From assembly GCA_963753725.1 (NCBI GenBank), contig CAVWDI010000035.1, forward strand, positions 1 to 64,000: 64,000 nucleotides of DNA, given 5' to 3'. The notes below the pieces were generated by a model. The model searched no databases and was not told where the DNA came from. It was given only the letters and a program-made list of their open reading frames with translations. The position numbers and the translations under genes were made by a program. This document shows, in pieces, positions 1 to 8,763 of the stretch (position 1 is the first letter of the stretch; each line of letters begins with the position of its first letter). Origin of the DNA: CAVWDI01 sp963753725 (GTDB taxonomy: Bacteria > Chloroflexota > Anaerolineae > Anaerolineales > UBA4823).

Positions 1-11
1 CTTTGAAATAC

Positions 12-39
12 TTGACAACCGAAAATCTCGCGCTAAACT
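12..39 (+). promoter_or_regulatory. Promoter of ssb
   Basis: A perfect -35 TTGACA at 12-17 is followed by a 16-bp spacer and the -10-like TAAACT at 34-39. It lies about 50 nt upstream of the ssb start, which has a strong ribosome binding site (AAGGAGGG around 76-82). Confidence 0.55.
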
Positions 40-87
40 GTATATACCGTTCGTATTCAACGATCGACAGAAAAAAGGAGGGCTGTT

Positions 88-465
88 ATGGCTTCACTGA
101 ACAAAGTACAACTCATCGGACGGCTGGGCCGCGATCCTGAGACCAGGTTTACCCCGAGTGGCACCAAGGTCGCCAACTTCAGCGTTGCGGTTGGGCGCCG
201 CTGGCGGGGGGCAGACGGCGAGGTCAAAGAAGACACCGATTGGTTCAACGTGGTGGCCTGGGGACGCCTGGCGGAAATCTGCCAGGAATATCTGACCAAA
301 GGGCGCCTGGTCTACATAGAGGGACGCCTCAAAACCGACCGTTACGAAGTTGAGGGAGAAACCTGGTACTCCACCAAAGTTGTCGCCCGCAATATGCAGA
401 TGCTGGAGCGCAAACCGGAGGAGCCTGAACCTGAACCTCCTGCTGAAGACGAGGATGAAGAGTAA
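88..465 (+). CDS. ssb: Single-stranded DNA-binding protein
   Basis: The 125-residue protein is a typical bacterial SSB: an N-terminal OB fold (about residues 1-107, beginning MASLNKVQLIGRLGRDPE) followed by a short acidic tail. It binds and protects single-stranded DNA during replication, recombination and repair, normally as a tetramer. The start ATG at 88 has a near-perfect Shine-Dalgarno sequence. The C-terminus is acidic and Pro/Glu rich and ends EDEDEE. It lacks the usual DDDIPF-type tip that docks partner proteins, so either the tip has diverged or this is an accessory SSB. It has its own promoter and converges on asd. Confidence 0.93.
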   Translation: MASLNKVQLIGRLGRDPETRFTPSGTKVANFSVAVGRRWRGADGEVKEDTDWFNVVAWGRLAEICQEYLTKGRLVYIEGRLKTDRYEVEGETWYSTKVVARNMQMLERKPEEPEPEPPAEDEDEE

Positions 466-468
466 AAA

Positions 469-529
469 TAATTCAGACTAACGAACAAGGAGCGTCCTCA
501 ACCATGAGCTCGCTCCTGATGTCTGATTA
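469..529. terminator. Possible bidirectional terminator between ssb and asd
   Basis: A nested inverted repeat sits between two convergent genes: outer arms TAATTCAGAC (469-478) and GTCTGATTA (521-529), inner arms AGGAGCG (488-494) and CGCTCCT (511-517). There is no clean T tract, so the terminator role is inferred from position and symmetry. Confidence 0.35.
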
Positions 530-538
530 GTAGTCTTC

Positions 539-1606
539 TCAACCAATATACCCGCGTTTATAAAGCAGTTCTGCGTTATAGATCGAACCGCCCGCCGCCC
601 CGCGGATGGTGTTATGCGAAAGCACCACCATCTTGTAATCTAATAACGGGTCCGGGCGCACCCTTCCGACAACCGTGGTCATTCCCTCCCCAGTCATGCG
701 GTCCAACCTCGGCTGCGGCCGGTCAGGTTCCGGCCGGTATTGAATTACCGGATCCGGACTGGAAGGCAATCCCCTGCTTCCATCAACGCCATTAAAATTA
801 ACCAGTGTATCAATGACCTCATCTAACTCAGCTTTCCGCTCCAGTTCCAGGCTGGCGCAAACCATATGCCCGTCGCTCACCGCCACCCGGTTGGTGTGCA
901 CCGTCATTCCAAAATCAGCCAGCTTTATCCCGCTGTCTGTAAATTTTCCGTTCATTTTACGCGGTTCCCATTCCACCTTTTCCTCTTCCCCGCTCACATA
1001 AGGCACTACGTTATCCGCCACATCCAGAGATGGCACACCCGGATAGCCCGCCCCGGATAGGGCTTGCATTGATACCGCAAACACGTTCTTAACGCCAAAA
1101 TATTCATCCAGCGCCTTTAATACCACCGTCAGTCCGGCGCTGGTGCAGTTCGGATTGGTGACGATAAACCCGCTCCAACCCCGCACCTGGCGCTGTGTTG
1201 GGATCAGGTCGATGTGACCGGCGTTCACCTCCGGCATTAAAAGCGGCACATCCGGCGCGGTCCTGAATGATGATGCGTTTGAACAAACCGCGCAGCCAGA
1301 CCTGGCAAACTGCGTTTCAATGTCCCCGGCTACCCCTGAATGCAGGGCGGAGAAAACCAGCGGTACGTTCAGTACCTCCGGATCTGAAGGCAGGATAATT
1401 TTATCCCTCAGCCGCTCCGGCATCGGTTCCGATAATAACCAGTTTTTGGCTTCGGCGTAACTTTTACCCACGGTCCGGGCGGAACCAGTCAGCACCGCCA
1501 CTTCAAACCACGGGTGACCTTCCAGCAGCTGCACAAAGCGCTGTCCGACTGCCCCTGTCGCCCCCAACACCCCCACTGGTATTTTTGAGTTTATTTCTTT
1601 ATTCAT
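539..1606 (-). CDS. asd: Aspartate-semialdehyde dehydrogenase
   Basis: This enzyme makes aspartate 4-semialdehyde from aspartyl phosphate with NADPH, the branch point to lysine, threonine and methionine. The Rossmann motif VGVLGATGAVGQRF lies at residues 11-24 and the catalytic cysteine in IVTNPNCTSAGLT is Cys154. At 355 residues it fits the archaeal/fungal-type Asd group. The frame opens further upstream with a TTG at 1654. The ATG at 1606 is preferred because the homologous part begins just after it and the upstream option abuts the pepF stop. It is probably cotranscribed with the pepF gene at 1655-3430 in the same direction. Confidence 0.93.
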   Translation of the reverse strand: MNKEINSKIPVGVLGATGAVGQRFVQLLEGHPWFEVAVLTGSARTVGKSYAEAKNWLLSEPMPERLRDKIILPSDPEVLNVPLVFSALHSGVAGDIETQFARSGCAVCSNASSFRTAPDVPLLMPEVNAGHIDLIPTQRQVRGWSGFIVTNPNCTSAGLTVVLKALDEYFGVKNVFAVSMQALSGAGYPGVPSLDVADNVVPYVSGEEEKVEWEPRKMNGKFTDSGIKLADFGMTVHTNRVAVSDGHMVCASLELERKAELDEVIDTLVNFNGVDGSRGLPSSPDPVIQYRPEPDRPQPRLDRMTGEGMTTVVGRVRPDPLLDYKMVVLSHNTIRGAAGGSIYNAELLYKRGYIG

Positions 1607-1654
1607 GCCACTGTCCGTCCGTTTCTTCAACTGTGCTATTTTTACGGTAAACAA

Positions 1655-3430
1655 TCACTCTGAAAGCGCATCCAATTCGTCCACCATTTTACTAATCACA
1701 TCAAATCCACCCTGCCAGAACACTGGTGTGTCTATATCTATCCCTGCGCCTGTCAATATCTCCACTGGTGCTTTAGATCCGCCCGCCGAGAGTATTTCGA
1801 TATAACACGGTTTAAAAGCTTCATCCTCGGTTTTGAATTGCTGGTACAGCGATAATACCAGAAGCTGGCCAAATGCGTATGCATATACATAAAACGGCAC
1901 CTGGAAAATATGCGGGATGGAAACCCATTCCCAGCAGAACTCCTCGCTTATCTCCAGCGCATCGCCAAATTGATTTTCCAGGTTCGCCATATATGCCGTG
2001 TTCAATTCCTCCACCGTCGCGTCTGCCTTGATCATCTCGTGCGCCTGCTTTTCGAAGGCTGCGAAATAAGCCTGGCGCATTATGGTTGCGTACGAGTCAT
2101 CCACCTGCCTGAAAAGGATATCCCGGCGCACTTTCTGATCTTCCTCCTGGGCCAGTATGGAATCTACCAGCAGCATCTCGGAAAACGTGGAGGCCGTTTC
2201 CGCCAGAGGCAGCGAAGAATGCTGCGTAAACACGCTGTGATCCTCCGCCAGCATGGCATGCACCGCATGACCCAGCTCGTGCGCCATTGTAGCTACATCC
2301 TCAGCGCGCTCCTGGAAATTTAGTAGCACCCATGGCGTCAAATCGGGCGTCACCGTGGCGCAAAACGCGCCGTCTCTTTTTCCCTTGCGTACCTGGCTGT
2401 CCAGGTGACCTTCGTCAAATACTCGTTTCGCTAATCCAGCCACCCTGGGATCGAACTGCTGGAACGAATCCAGCACCATCCCCACTCCGCTGTCAAAAGT
2501 ATAGCTCTTTTCAGCTTCCGCAAGCGGCGCATAGATATCGTAGCGCCTCAGCTTTTCCATCCCTAATAATTTGGCCTTCAATTGGAAGAAGCGCTGGTAG
2601 ACAGGCGCGTTCTCCTGACATACTTCAATCAGCGTGTCCACAATAGTGTCGGGGATATCGTTCGCCAGGTTGCGGGCCGATATCGGGGTCTTATACTTGC
2701 GCATCTGCACCTGCTCGTTATGCCAATCCCGTACCAGGGTCTGGTAAACCTGCCCCAGGATGGGACCGTCGTCTCCAAACACTTTGTACAGTTCCTGGTA
2801 AGCGGCCGCTCTTAGATCAGGGTCGCTGCTGCGTACATGCACCATCAGCTGCCCACGCGTTAATTCCTTTTCTTCCCCCTCCACCACCACTCTGTACACA
2901 TAACGATTGGTGATCGTATCGTATAATTTATTCAGCGCCGTGGAACCGGTCACGTCTTTGATATTGATTATCTTCTCCTCCGGTTCGCTGAGCGTGTGAG
3001 GCTTGAAGTGCCGTATTTCCTCCAGCCAGTACTTATAATCGCCCATGTCCTCCATCAAACGCTCAGCTTCTTCATCATCCAAATCCTTCCACCACAGGCT
3101 GAAGAACAGCGCCCGGTTCTGCATCTCTGCCATCCGCTGGTCGATCTTGGCCATAAATGCCAGCGCCCCCTCATCCTGGGTGTCCGCCGAAAATTGCAGC
3201 GATGCAAACCCGTGGATACGGTAGGCCAGGCTGGTGATCCCCTCTAATTGCAGGACAATTCCCATAAAATCGTCTTTACCGATCTCGTCTTTCAGAGATG
3301 GTCGTATCTCCTCGAACGCCCTTACCCTGCTTTCCAGGTCAGCTAATGCCTGCTGCATCTCGGGACTTTCGCTGAACTCATACAGGTCTTCGAGGCTCCA
3401 AGGGCCTAATTCATACAATTTAGTCGTCAT
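1655..3430 (-). CDS. pepF: Oligoendopeptidase F (M3 family zinc peptidase)
   Basis: The 591-residue protein is a cytoplasmic M3B oligopeptidase that degrades short peptides. The zinc motif HELGH is at residues 384-388 (context MAHELGHAVHAML). The C-terminal region with SEEFCWEW and PFYVYAYAFGQL is characteristic of PepF. An ATG exists at 3442, but the sequence GGGAGAA lies between it and the ATG at 3430 at ideal ribosome-binding distance, so 3430 is the better start. The gene follows the methyltransferase locus with almost no gap and leads into asd, suggesting one minus-strand transcription unit. Confidence 0.93.
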   Translation of the reverse strand: MTTKLYELGPWSLEDLYEFSESPEMQQALADLESRVRAFEEIRPSLKDEIGKDDFMGIVLQLEGITSLAYRIHGFASLQFSADTQDEGALAFMAKIDQRMAEMQNRALFFSLWWKDLDDEEAERLMEDMGDYKYWLEEIRHFKPHTLSEPEEKIINIKDVTGSTALNKLYDTITNRYVYRVVVEGEEKELTRGQLMVHVRSSDPDLRAAAYQELYKVFGDDGPILGQVYQTLVRDWHNEQVQMRKYKTPISARNLANDIPDTIVDTLIEVCQENAPVYQRFFQLKAKLLGMEKLRRYDIYAPLAEAEKSYTFDSGVGMVLDSFQQFDPRVAGLAKRVFDEGHLDSQVRKGKRDGAFCATVTPDLTPWVLLNFQERAEDVATMAHELGHAVHAMLAEDHSVFTQHSSLPLAETASTFSEMLLVDSILAQEEDQKVRRDILFRQVDDSYATIMRQAYFAAFEKQAHEMIKADATVEELNTAYMANLENQFGDALEISEEFCWEWVSIPHIFQVPFYVYAYAFGQLLVLSLYQQFKTEDEAFKPCYIEILSAGGSKAPVEILTGAGIDIDTPVFWQGGFDVISKMVDELDALSE

Positions 3431-3442
3431 ATCTTCTCCCAT

Positions 3443-4524
3443 TTAAATATGTTCCTTTCGGTACGCCTCCCGCAGGTTGTCAATCGGCCGGCGTTCTCCG
3501 ATTTTTTCATCAATGTAATACCACACTTCCCAACCGTTGCAGGGCGCATCCTTCAGCTGGCGGGCGACCTGATGGATCGATCCTCGCTGGCCATCGCAGT
3601 CGATCTTGCCGTCCACATGGATCGTGGCAGTGTTTTGACCGCTTTTGCCAAAATACAGCTTTTGCCCGGGATTAAGGTAGCCTTGTTCCAGCAGTGAACT
3701 GAAAGGCACCCGGGGTTGTTTGCGCCGGCTGGGCGTTTCGAACACGCTTTCATCAAACGCTTCCGGCAACTCATTTTTTATACGTTCTTCTGCCAGCTCT
3801 TTATACACAGCTTCTCGTTCGATGCCGATCCAATTGCGGTGCAAACGTTTGGCGATTACTCCCGTGGTTCCCGTGCCAAAAAATGGGTCCAACACCACAT
3901 CACCCGGGTTGCTGCTGGCCAGCATCACCCGGTAGATCAGCGCTTCTGGTTTTTGAGTGGGATGCGCCCGCTGTCCATTTTTGCGTAAACGTTCACTGCC
4001 GGAGCATATCGGCAGGTACCAGTCGCTTCGCATCTGCAAGTCCTCATTGAGCGACTTCATGGCGTGGTGGTTAAAGGTATAGGATGCGCCGCGTTCCTTC
4101 TGCGCCCAGATCAAGGTCTCGTGGGCATTCGTAAAGCGCACCCCGCGGAAGTTCGGCATAGGGTTGGCTTTGATCCACACCACATCATTAAGCAGCCAGA
4201 ATTCCAGGTCCTGCAGGATTTTTCCGATGCGGTAGATATTGTGGTAAGAGCCGATCACCCACAGGGTAGCCTGAGGTTAAGCACCCTTCGGCAGGCAGAC
4301 AACCAGCGTTCAGTGAACGAGTCGTAGTCTGCAAAATCTTTGAATTGGTCCCAATGGTCGTTGACAGCCTCCACCCGGGATTGGTCCGGGCGCCGCAGTT
4401 CCTGGTGCAGCTGCAGGTTATAGGGCGGATCGGCGAAGATCAAATCCACCGATTCAGCCGGCAGTTCCTGCATCACTTCTATACAATCCCCAGGGATAAC
4501 TTGGTTAAGCGGCAAATCTTTCAA
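3443..4524 (-). pseudogene. CcrM/HinfI-like adenine-N6 DNA methyltransferase, frameshifted
   Basis: Two frames together encode one beta-class adenine methyltransferase of about 360 residues. The N-terminal part (from a TTG start at 4524) carries the catalytic ADPPYNLQL motif. The C-terminal part carries the SAM-binding DPFFGTGTTG motif. The last ~85 residues align with the C-terminal domain of Caulobacter CcrM (VPFSSLLEQGYLNPGQ, GSIHQVA, CNGWEVWYY, PIDNLR). CcrM-type enzymes methylate GANTC, so that specificity is inferred. Near 4277 one base is missing: restoring one C in the run after GTGCTTAA gives the expected RVLNPQATLWVIGSYHN. No restriction enzyme gene is adjacent, so a solitary epigenetic methylase is likely if the shift is a sequencing error. 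Confidence 0.8.
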
Positions 4525-4652
4525 AACAACGTTTTCCTTATTTCGTGTGTGGTTCTAAATAATCTGACCGTCAAATAATTTCGCCAATTATAACCCCCCA
4601 TTGTGACTCTTCTTGACCTGTACCCCAACATTCGATATACTTTACGAAGTAT

Positions 4653-4681
4653 TGTCACTCTGAGTGGATCGAAGAGTCTAA
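4653..4681 (+). repeat. Degenerate copy of GTCA..CTGAG intergenic repeat
   Basis: The segment TGTCACTCTGAGTGGATCG followed by AAGAGTCTAAG resembles the arm of the elements at 5567-5726 and 14173-14331 (GTCATGCTGAGCGAAGCG then AAGCATCT). It lies just upstream of the tRNA gene. Confidence 0.4.
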
Positions 4682-4724
4682 GAAATTACTTCAAGAGTAC
4701 TCTGAAGACAATACCAAACGCTAC

Positions 4725-4806
4725 GCCGAAGTGGCGGAACTGGCAGACGCGCACGACTCAAACTCGTGTTCCCTCGGGATTGTGGGTTCGATTCCCACCT
4801 TCGGCA
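4725..4806 (+). tRNA. tRNA-Leu, anticodon CAA
   Basis: The acceptor stem GCCGAAG (4725-4731) pairs perfectly with CTTCGGC (4799-4805), followed by discriminator A. The anticodon stem CACGA/TCGTG encloses the loop CTCAAAC, giving anticodon CAA at 4759-4761, which reads the leucine codon UUG. A long variable arm follows, as expected for class II tRNA-Leu. The T arm contains GTGGGTTCGATTCCCAC. The 3' CCA is not encoded. Confidence 0.95.
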
Positions 4807-4932
4807 TTGAAACGCCATGGACCGAACCAAATTGACCTGGTTCGGTTCTTGTTTATGATGAAGTTTGTTCTGAGAATTTTTCTTTCAACTTGGATCCAAT
4901 AGAACACTATAAAAGATAAATCGGAGTGGACC

Positions 4933-5466
4933 ATGAAAGCGATTGTTTATATAGCGACGTCTGTGGACGGTTTCATTGCCAGGCAGGATGGAAGCGTTGA
5001 CTGGCTTACATCTGGCGAGGATGCCGGCGGCGAAGATTTCGGATTTCAGGACTTTTTTGATTCTGTGGATGCGCTGGTTTTGGGGCGGAACACCTTCGAA
5101 TTGGTGTTATCTTTTGGCTCATGGCCTTATGGAGAAAAGCCAGTTATCGTTCTAACTACCCAACAATTAGAAATACCGCAAGACATCACAAATACAGTAT
5201 CCGTAATGGCCGGCTCCCCTGGCGAAGTCATTCATCATCTTGCCGGGCAAGGTTTCGAACATCTTTATATAGATGGAGGAGAAACAATCCAGGGATTCAT
5301 TCGAGAAGGCCTGATCCAAGAAATGATCATTACGAAAGTGCCAGTCCTGATTGGTACTGGAATTCCGCTCTTTGGAGCAGTTCCTCATGATATCCAATTA
5401 CAGCACCTTGAGACGCTGCAGTTTGATAACGGCTTAGTACAAAGTAAATACAAGGTTATTAATTAA
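4933..5466 (+). CDS. RibD C-terminal/dihydrofolate reductase-family protein
   Basis: The 177-residue protein has the compact fold of the RibD-C/DHFR-like group: it begins MKAIVYIATSVDGFIARQDG, has the LVLGRNTFE segment near residue 50 and the YIDGGETIQGFI segment near 115, then VLIGTGIPLFG. Such proteins are small cytosolic NAD(P)H-dependent reductases. Many stand-alone members have no known substrate, so a role in folate or riboflavin synthesis should not be assumed. It stands alone between the tRNA and a repeat element. The start has a GGAG ribosome binding site. Confidence 0.8.
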   Translation: MKAIVYIATSVDGFIARQDGSVDWLTSGEDAGGEDFGFQDFFDSVDALVLGRNTFELVLSFGSWPYGEKPVIVLTTQQLEIPQDITNTVSVMAGSPGEVIHHLAGQGFEHLYIDGGETIQGFIREGLIQEMIITKVPVLIGTGIPLFGAVPHDIQLQHLETLQFDNGLVQSKYKVIN

Positions 5467-5566
5467 CAATGGTCAGCTGCCCAGGAGCTGTTATTAAACC
5501 AGGGACAATTTAGCCAGGAATTAATGCGGCGGCTCCATCACCCAGGTGGATCACAAACTTTATAAA

Positions 5567-5726
5567 GAGGCTGTTTAAAAAGTGCTGTTTGTCATGCTGA
5601 GCGAAGCGAAGCATCTGGTTTTCGTCGAGATGGAGACCCTTCCCTCCGCTCACACCGTCCCGGCGAAAGGTGCCACGTTAGTGGTGTATCTTTCGGGAGG
5701 GTGACATACTTTTAGGACAGCCCCTT
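5567..5726 (+). repeat. 160-bp MITE-like intergenic element, copy 1
   Basis: The element starts GAGGCTGTTTAAAAAG and ends CTTTTAGGACAGCCCCTT, so its ends form imperfect inverted repeats. The left arm TTGTCATGCTGAGCGAAGCG and the following block recur in inverted orientation at 14173-14331. The centre differs between copies. It fills most of the 357-bp gap between the reductase gene and the MerR-type gene. No ORF is apparent inside. Confidence 0.7.
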
Positions 5727-5823
5727 GTTATATCTTCATTACAAGTTTCGGGGGAGAGACAGTGCGATTATTTACCTGTGTAACTTGGAAATCTCATGTC
5801 AGCAGGGGTAAATCGCTTCGTGT

Positions 5824-6570
5824 TCATTCGGCTTTCAAATCACCTACATAAATTGATATTGCTTTCTGAAGAAATGCGGGCAGGTCAGGGTGGATGTGGG
5901 AAAAAGTCGCGTTGAAACCCGGGTGGTCCTGATACATATTTCCTAAACCTTCCAGCATCTCTAACGTTGGTTCGTAGAAATAGTGCATGTGTTTGTGCCA
6001 GCGCCTCAGCAGCGCTTGGATTTCCGGGCTGTCTGCGCCCTTATCCATATTATCAGCGATACTTTGATAGATGCGGCTGCCCTCTTGTTTTATCTCTTCC
6101 TTGCGCTCCTCGCTGTAGCTGTTCCACAAATTGATCGATTGTGCGGCATGATCTCCCCACCTTTCGAGCGCCTCTTCTTCATATTGTTGCTGCTTTTCAT
6201 CACTGAAACCTACAAAAATATTTTCCTCGCTCATATCAATTTCTCCTACCAAATGCATCAGCGTGTTGTCTACGGTCTGGATCAGGGTATGCAGATATTC
6301 GATTTTATCCTGCAGGCTTTGACGATGTATCTGCAAGGCTGTTTGGATATCAAAGTCCGGGTCTTCCAGGATATTCTTAATCTGGCGCAGATCCAGACCT
6401 AACTCTTTATATAATAGAATCTGCTGCAGTTGCAGTAACGATCCGTCGTCATAATAACGATAGCCGTTATCACCAACCGATGTTGGTTTAAGCAGTCCGA
6501 CTTCATCATAGTAGTGTAAAGTGCGCCGGCTGATGCCGGCTAAATCGGCAAGCTGTTTGATCGTATACAT
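5824..6570 (-). CDS. MerR-family transcriptional regulator with TipAS drug-binding domain
   Basis: This 248-residue regulator has an N-terminal MerR winged helix (residues 1-70, with ISRRTLHYYDEVGLL), a dimerisation coiled coil (about 75-115) and a C-terminal helical TipAS-like domain (about 120-245, ending in the GFNATFSHIHPDLP region). TipA-type proteins sense hydrophobic or thiopeptide antibiotics and activate promoters with long spacers. A promoter with a 19-bp spacer and a dyad lies directly upstream, so autoregulation is likely. No obvious target gene is adjacent on the same strand. Confidence 0.88.
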   Translation of the reverse strand: MYTIKQLADLAGISRRTLHYYDEVGLLKPTSVGDNGYRYYDDGSLLQLQQILLYKELGLDLRQIKNILEDPDFDIQTALQIHRQSLQDKIEYLHTLIQTVDNTLMHLVGEIDMSEENIFVGFSDEKQQQYEEEALERWGDHAAQSINLWNSYSEERKEEIKQEGSRIYQSIADNMDKGADSPEIQALLRRWHKHMHYFYEPTLEMLEGLGNMYQDHPGFNATFSHIHPDLPAFLQKAISIYVGDLKAE

Positions 6571-6582
6571 GTTCGTGGGGGT

Positions 6583-6613
6583 ATCTTACACTATAACGTA
6601 ACGTTAATGTCAA
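6583..6613 (-). promoter_or_regulatory. MerR-type promoter/operator with 19-bp spacer
   Basis: On the minus strand a perfect TTGACA (6608-6613) is separated by exactly 19 bp from TAAGAT (6583-6588). The spacer contains the dyad TAACGTTACGTTA. A 19-bp spacer with a central dyad is the hallmark of MerR-activated promoters and fits autoregulation of the downstream TipAS-type gene. Confidence 0.65.
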
Positions 6614-6812
6614 CCCTTTGTCATGAATAAGACGCCAAGTTTCTATTGGTCTCCTCCTTTTTGCCGGTTAGGGTTTTCAAAGGCTGCTGGCTGCCTGTTT
6701 GTTAAGTCGCAGAGCATGTTGCATGATTTACGAATACAGGCTATGATTTCAAAAGGTAAACAGCAGTTGGCACACGCCCTGCTGATCCCCACAAAAGAAA
6801 GGGAATAAAATT

Positions 6813-7613
6813 ATGAGTATAAAGGTTTGTTTAGCTGGGGGTACTGGATGGGCAGGTTCAGCGCTTTCGCGCGGCATATTTGAGGCCGCAGATATAGAAC
6901 TCGCGGCGGTAATCTCCCGGACTCATGCAGGCCAGGTTCTCGGAGAAGTGCTCGACGTCGAAGGGCTTACCGCACCAATTTTTGGTTCTGTGGACGAGGC
7001 GCTTACAACAAAGCCGGATGTCTTCGTTGAATACACCAAACCAGAAGTTGCGAAATCACATGTTTTGTCCGCCCTTAATGGTGGAGCTCACATCGTGGTC
7101 GGAACATCTGGACTGAGCGATAATGACTACCAGGAGATCGATGAGGCGGCCCAAAAAGTCCAGCGAGGTGTACTTGCTGTGGGCAATTTCGCCCTCACCG
7201 TGGTGCTCCTGAGTAAATTTGCTGAAATTGCAGCCAGGTATATCCCTCACTGGGAAATAATTGATTATGCTCATTCAGCCAAAATAGACGCACCGAGCGG
7301 AACTGCTCTGGAAATCGCCCACCGCTTATCCATGGTTCAAGAGTTGCAGCTGGATGTCCCGTTAGATAAAATGCACGGTCCCAGGGAGAGCCGGGGTGTT
7401 AGATTGGAAGGCTCCCAGGTTCACTCAGTTCGCCTTCCTGGATATGCCATTTCGGTGGACGTCATCTTCGGTATGCACGAACAGAAACTGGTGTTACGGC
7501 ACGAGTCGGGGTCAAGCGCGGAACCGTATGTCGATGGCGCCCTCTTGGCAATGCGAAAAGTTGATGGATTAGTTGGCGTTCATCGCGGGCTCGATAGTGT
7601 GATGGATTTCTGA
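6813..7613 (+). CDS. DapB-like dihydrodipicolinate reductase family protein
   Basis: The 266-residue protein has the DapB architecture: an N-terminal nucleotide-binding motif (LAGGTGWAGSALS, residues 7-19) and the substrate-binding KIDAPSGTA loop (157-165). True DapB reduces 4-hydroxy-tetrahydrodipicolinate in lysine synthesis. The motif normally reads HH-x-x-K. Here it is AH-x-x-K (Ala153, His154, Lys157), so the residue matching the catalytic first histidine of E. coli DapB is alanine. It may therefore act on another substrate. It is followed 60 bp later by an LLM-class flavin oxidoreductase on the same strand, and the pair may form a two-gene unit. Confidence 0.72.
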   Translation: MSIKVCLAGGTGWAGSALSRGIFEAADIELAAVISRTHAGQVLGEVLDVEGLTAPIFGSVDEALTTKPDVFVEYTKPEVAKSHVLSALNGGAHIVVGTSGLSDNDYQEIDEAAQKVQRGVLAVGNFALTVVLLSKFAEIAARYIPHWEIIDYAHSAKIDAPSGTALEIAHRLSMVQELQLDVPLDKMHGPRESRGVRLEGSQVHSVRLPGYAISVDVIFGMHEQKLVLRHESGSSAEPYVDGALLAMRKVDGLVGVHRGLDSVMDF

Positions 7614-7674
7614 TAACAGATTAATATCGGGTGTACAGTCAAACCATAATACAAAGGAATAGGGAATCCTTTCA

Positions 7675-8664
7675 ATGAAAGATAACCTGGATTACAACCT
7701 GGGGATTATGTTCAGGCGTGAACATGCCCCTGAAAATCTGCCCGCTTTTGCTCGCCAGGCAGAAACAGCCGGCTTTGATGAACTGTGGATGGTGGAAGAC
7801 TGTTTTTATGGCAGTGGGATCGCATCGGCTGCTGCCGCCATGGCCTGTACAGCCTCGATCAAAGTAGGGGTGGGTATTATGCCTGCAGTCTCACGCAATC
7901 CAGTCTTTATCGCCATGGAAATCGCCACATTATCCAGGCTCTACCCAGGTCGCTTTTTACCAGGTCTTGGTCATGGTATGGCAGGTTGGATGCGACAGAT
8001 TGGCGCTTTTCCAAAATCACAGCTCAAAGCCCTGGGTGAAACCACCCTCAATATCCGGGCTTTACTCACCGGAGAGGCAATAAACTTCGAAGGAGAATAC
8101 GTCCAGCTTGACCAGGCTCGTCTCCTCTATCCGCCCGGACAGATTCCCCCAATTTCGCTGGGAGTGAGAGGCCCGAAATCGCTGTCTCTCTCCGGACGAG
8201 TTGCAGATGGCACCATCCTGGCTGAATTTTCTTCTCCGGCATACGTTTCCTGGGCGCGAGCACAAATCGCTGCCGGAGCGCAAGCTGCCGGTCATGAGCT
8301 CCGCGGACACCGTTTAACTGTTTTTGTCTGGACCTGTCTTAACTCAGGGGCAAACTCGGCTCGCGAACAACTGCGCCCATTAATCGCCAAAGCGCTCGCT
8401 TCTGAGAGTAATAATGCGCATTTTACCCCGATGGGTATCTTGCCTGAAGTCCAGGAGTATTTAGGTAACGGGGGGTTGGAGCATCTTGAAACCGCTATGC
8501 CCGATACCTGGATCGATCAATTGTCTATTGCCGGTACACCTGAAGAGACGAAATCAGCAGTTCATCACCTTGTTGAGGCAGGCGCTGATACAGTTGTTCT
8601 GGTGCCTTTGCCAGACAAAGGAGTGGATGAACTGGATGTGTTTGCGCAGCATTTTCTGGGATAG
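7675..8664 (+). CDS. LLM-class (luciferase-like) flavin-dependent oxidoreductase
   Basis: The 329-residue protein is a TIM-barrel luciferase-like monooxygenase or F420-dependent reductase. It has FARQAETAGFDELWMVED near the N-terminus, IKVGVGIMPAVSRNP, the RLYPGRFLPGLGHGM segment, PISLGVRGPKSL and a C-terminal GTPEETKSAVHHLVEAGADTVV. Such enzymes oxidise or reduce organic substrates using FMN or F420. The substrate cannot be read from the sequence. It probably shares a transcript with the DapB-like gene upstream. Confidence 0.85.
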   Translation: MKDNLDYNLGIMFRREHAPENLPAFARQAETAGFDELWMVEDCFYGSGIASAAAAMACTASIKVGVGIMPAVSRNPVFIAMEIATLSRLYPGRFLPGLGHGMAGWMRQIGAFPKSQLKALGETTLNIRALLTGEAINFEGEYVQLDQARLLYPPGQIPPISLGVRGPKSLSLSGRVADGTILAEFSSPAYVSWARAQIAAGAQAAGHELRGHRLTVFVWTCLNSGANSAREQLRPLIAKALASESNNAHFTPMGILPEVQEYLGNGGLEHLETAMPDTWIDQLSIAGTPEETKSAVHHLVEAGADTVVLVPLPDKGVDELDVFAQHFLG

Positions 8665-8763
8665 CGTTTGTGGTTCCACAAGTAGAATTTATAAATTTGC
8701 TGCTGCTTATGTACCAAACTAGGAATCAAATCACATCTTTACAATTTCGCCAAAGGAGTCAAT

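Noticed and set aside
6623..6808. 61-codon plus-strand ORF upstream of the DapB-like gene
   Set aside because: No ribosome binding site, no recognisable protein pattern and composition like the surrounding intergenic DNA.
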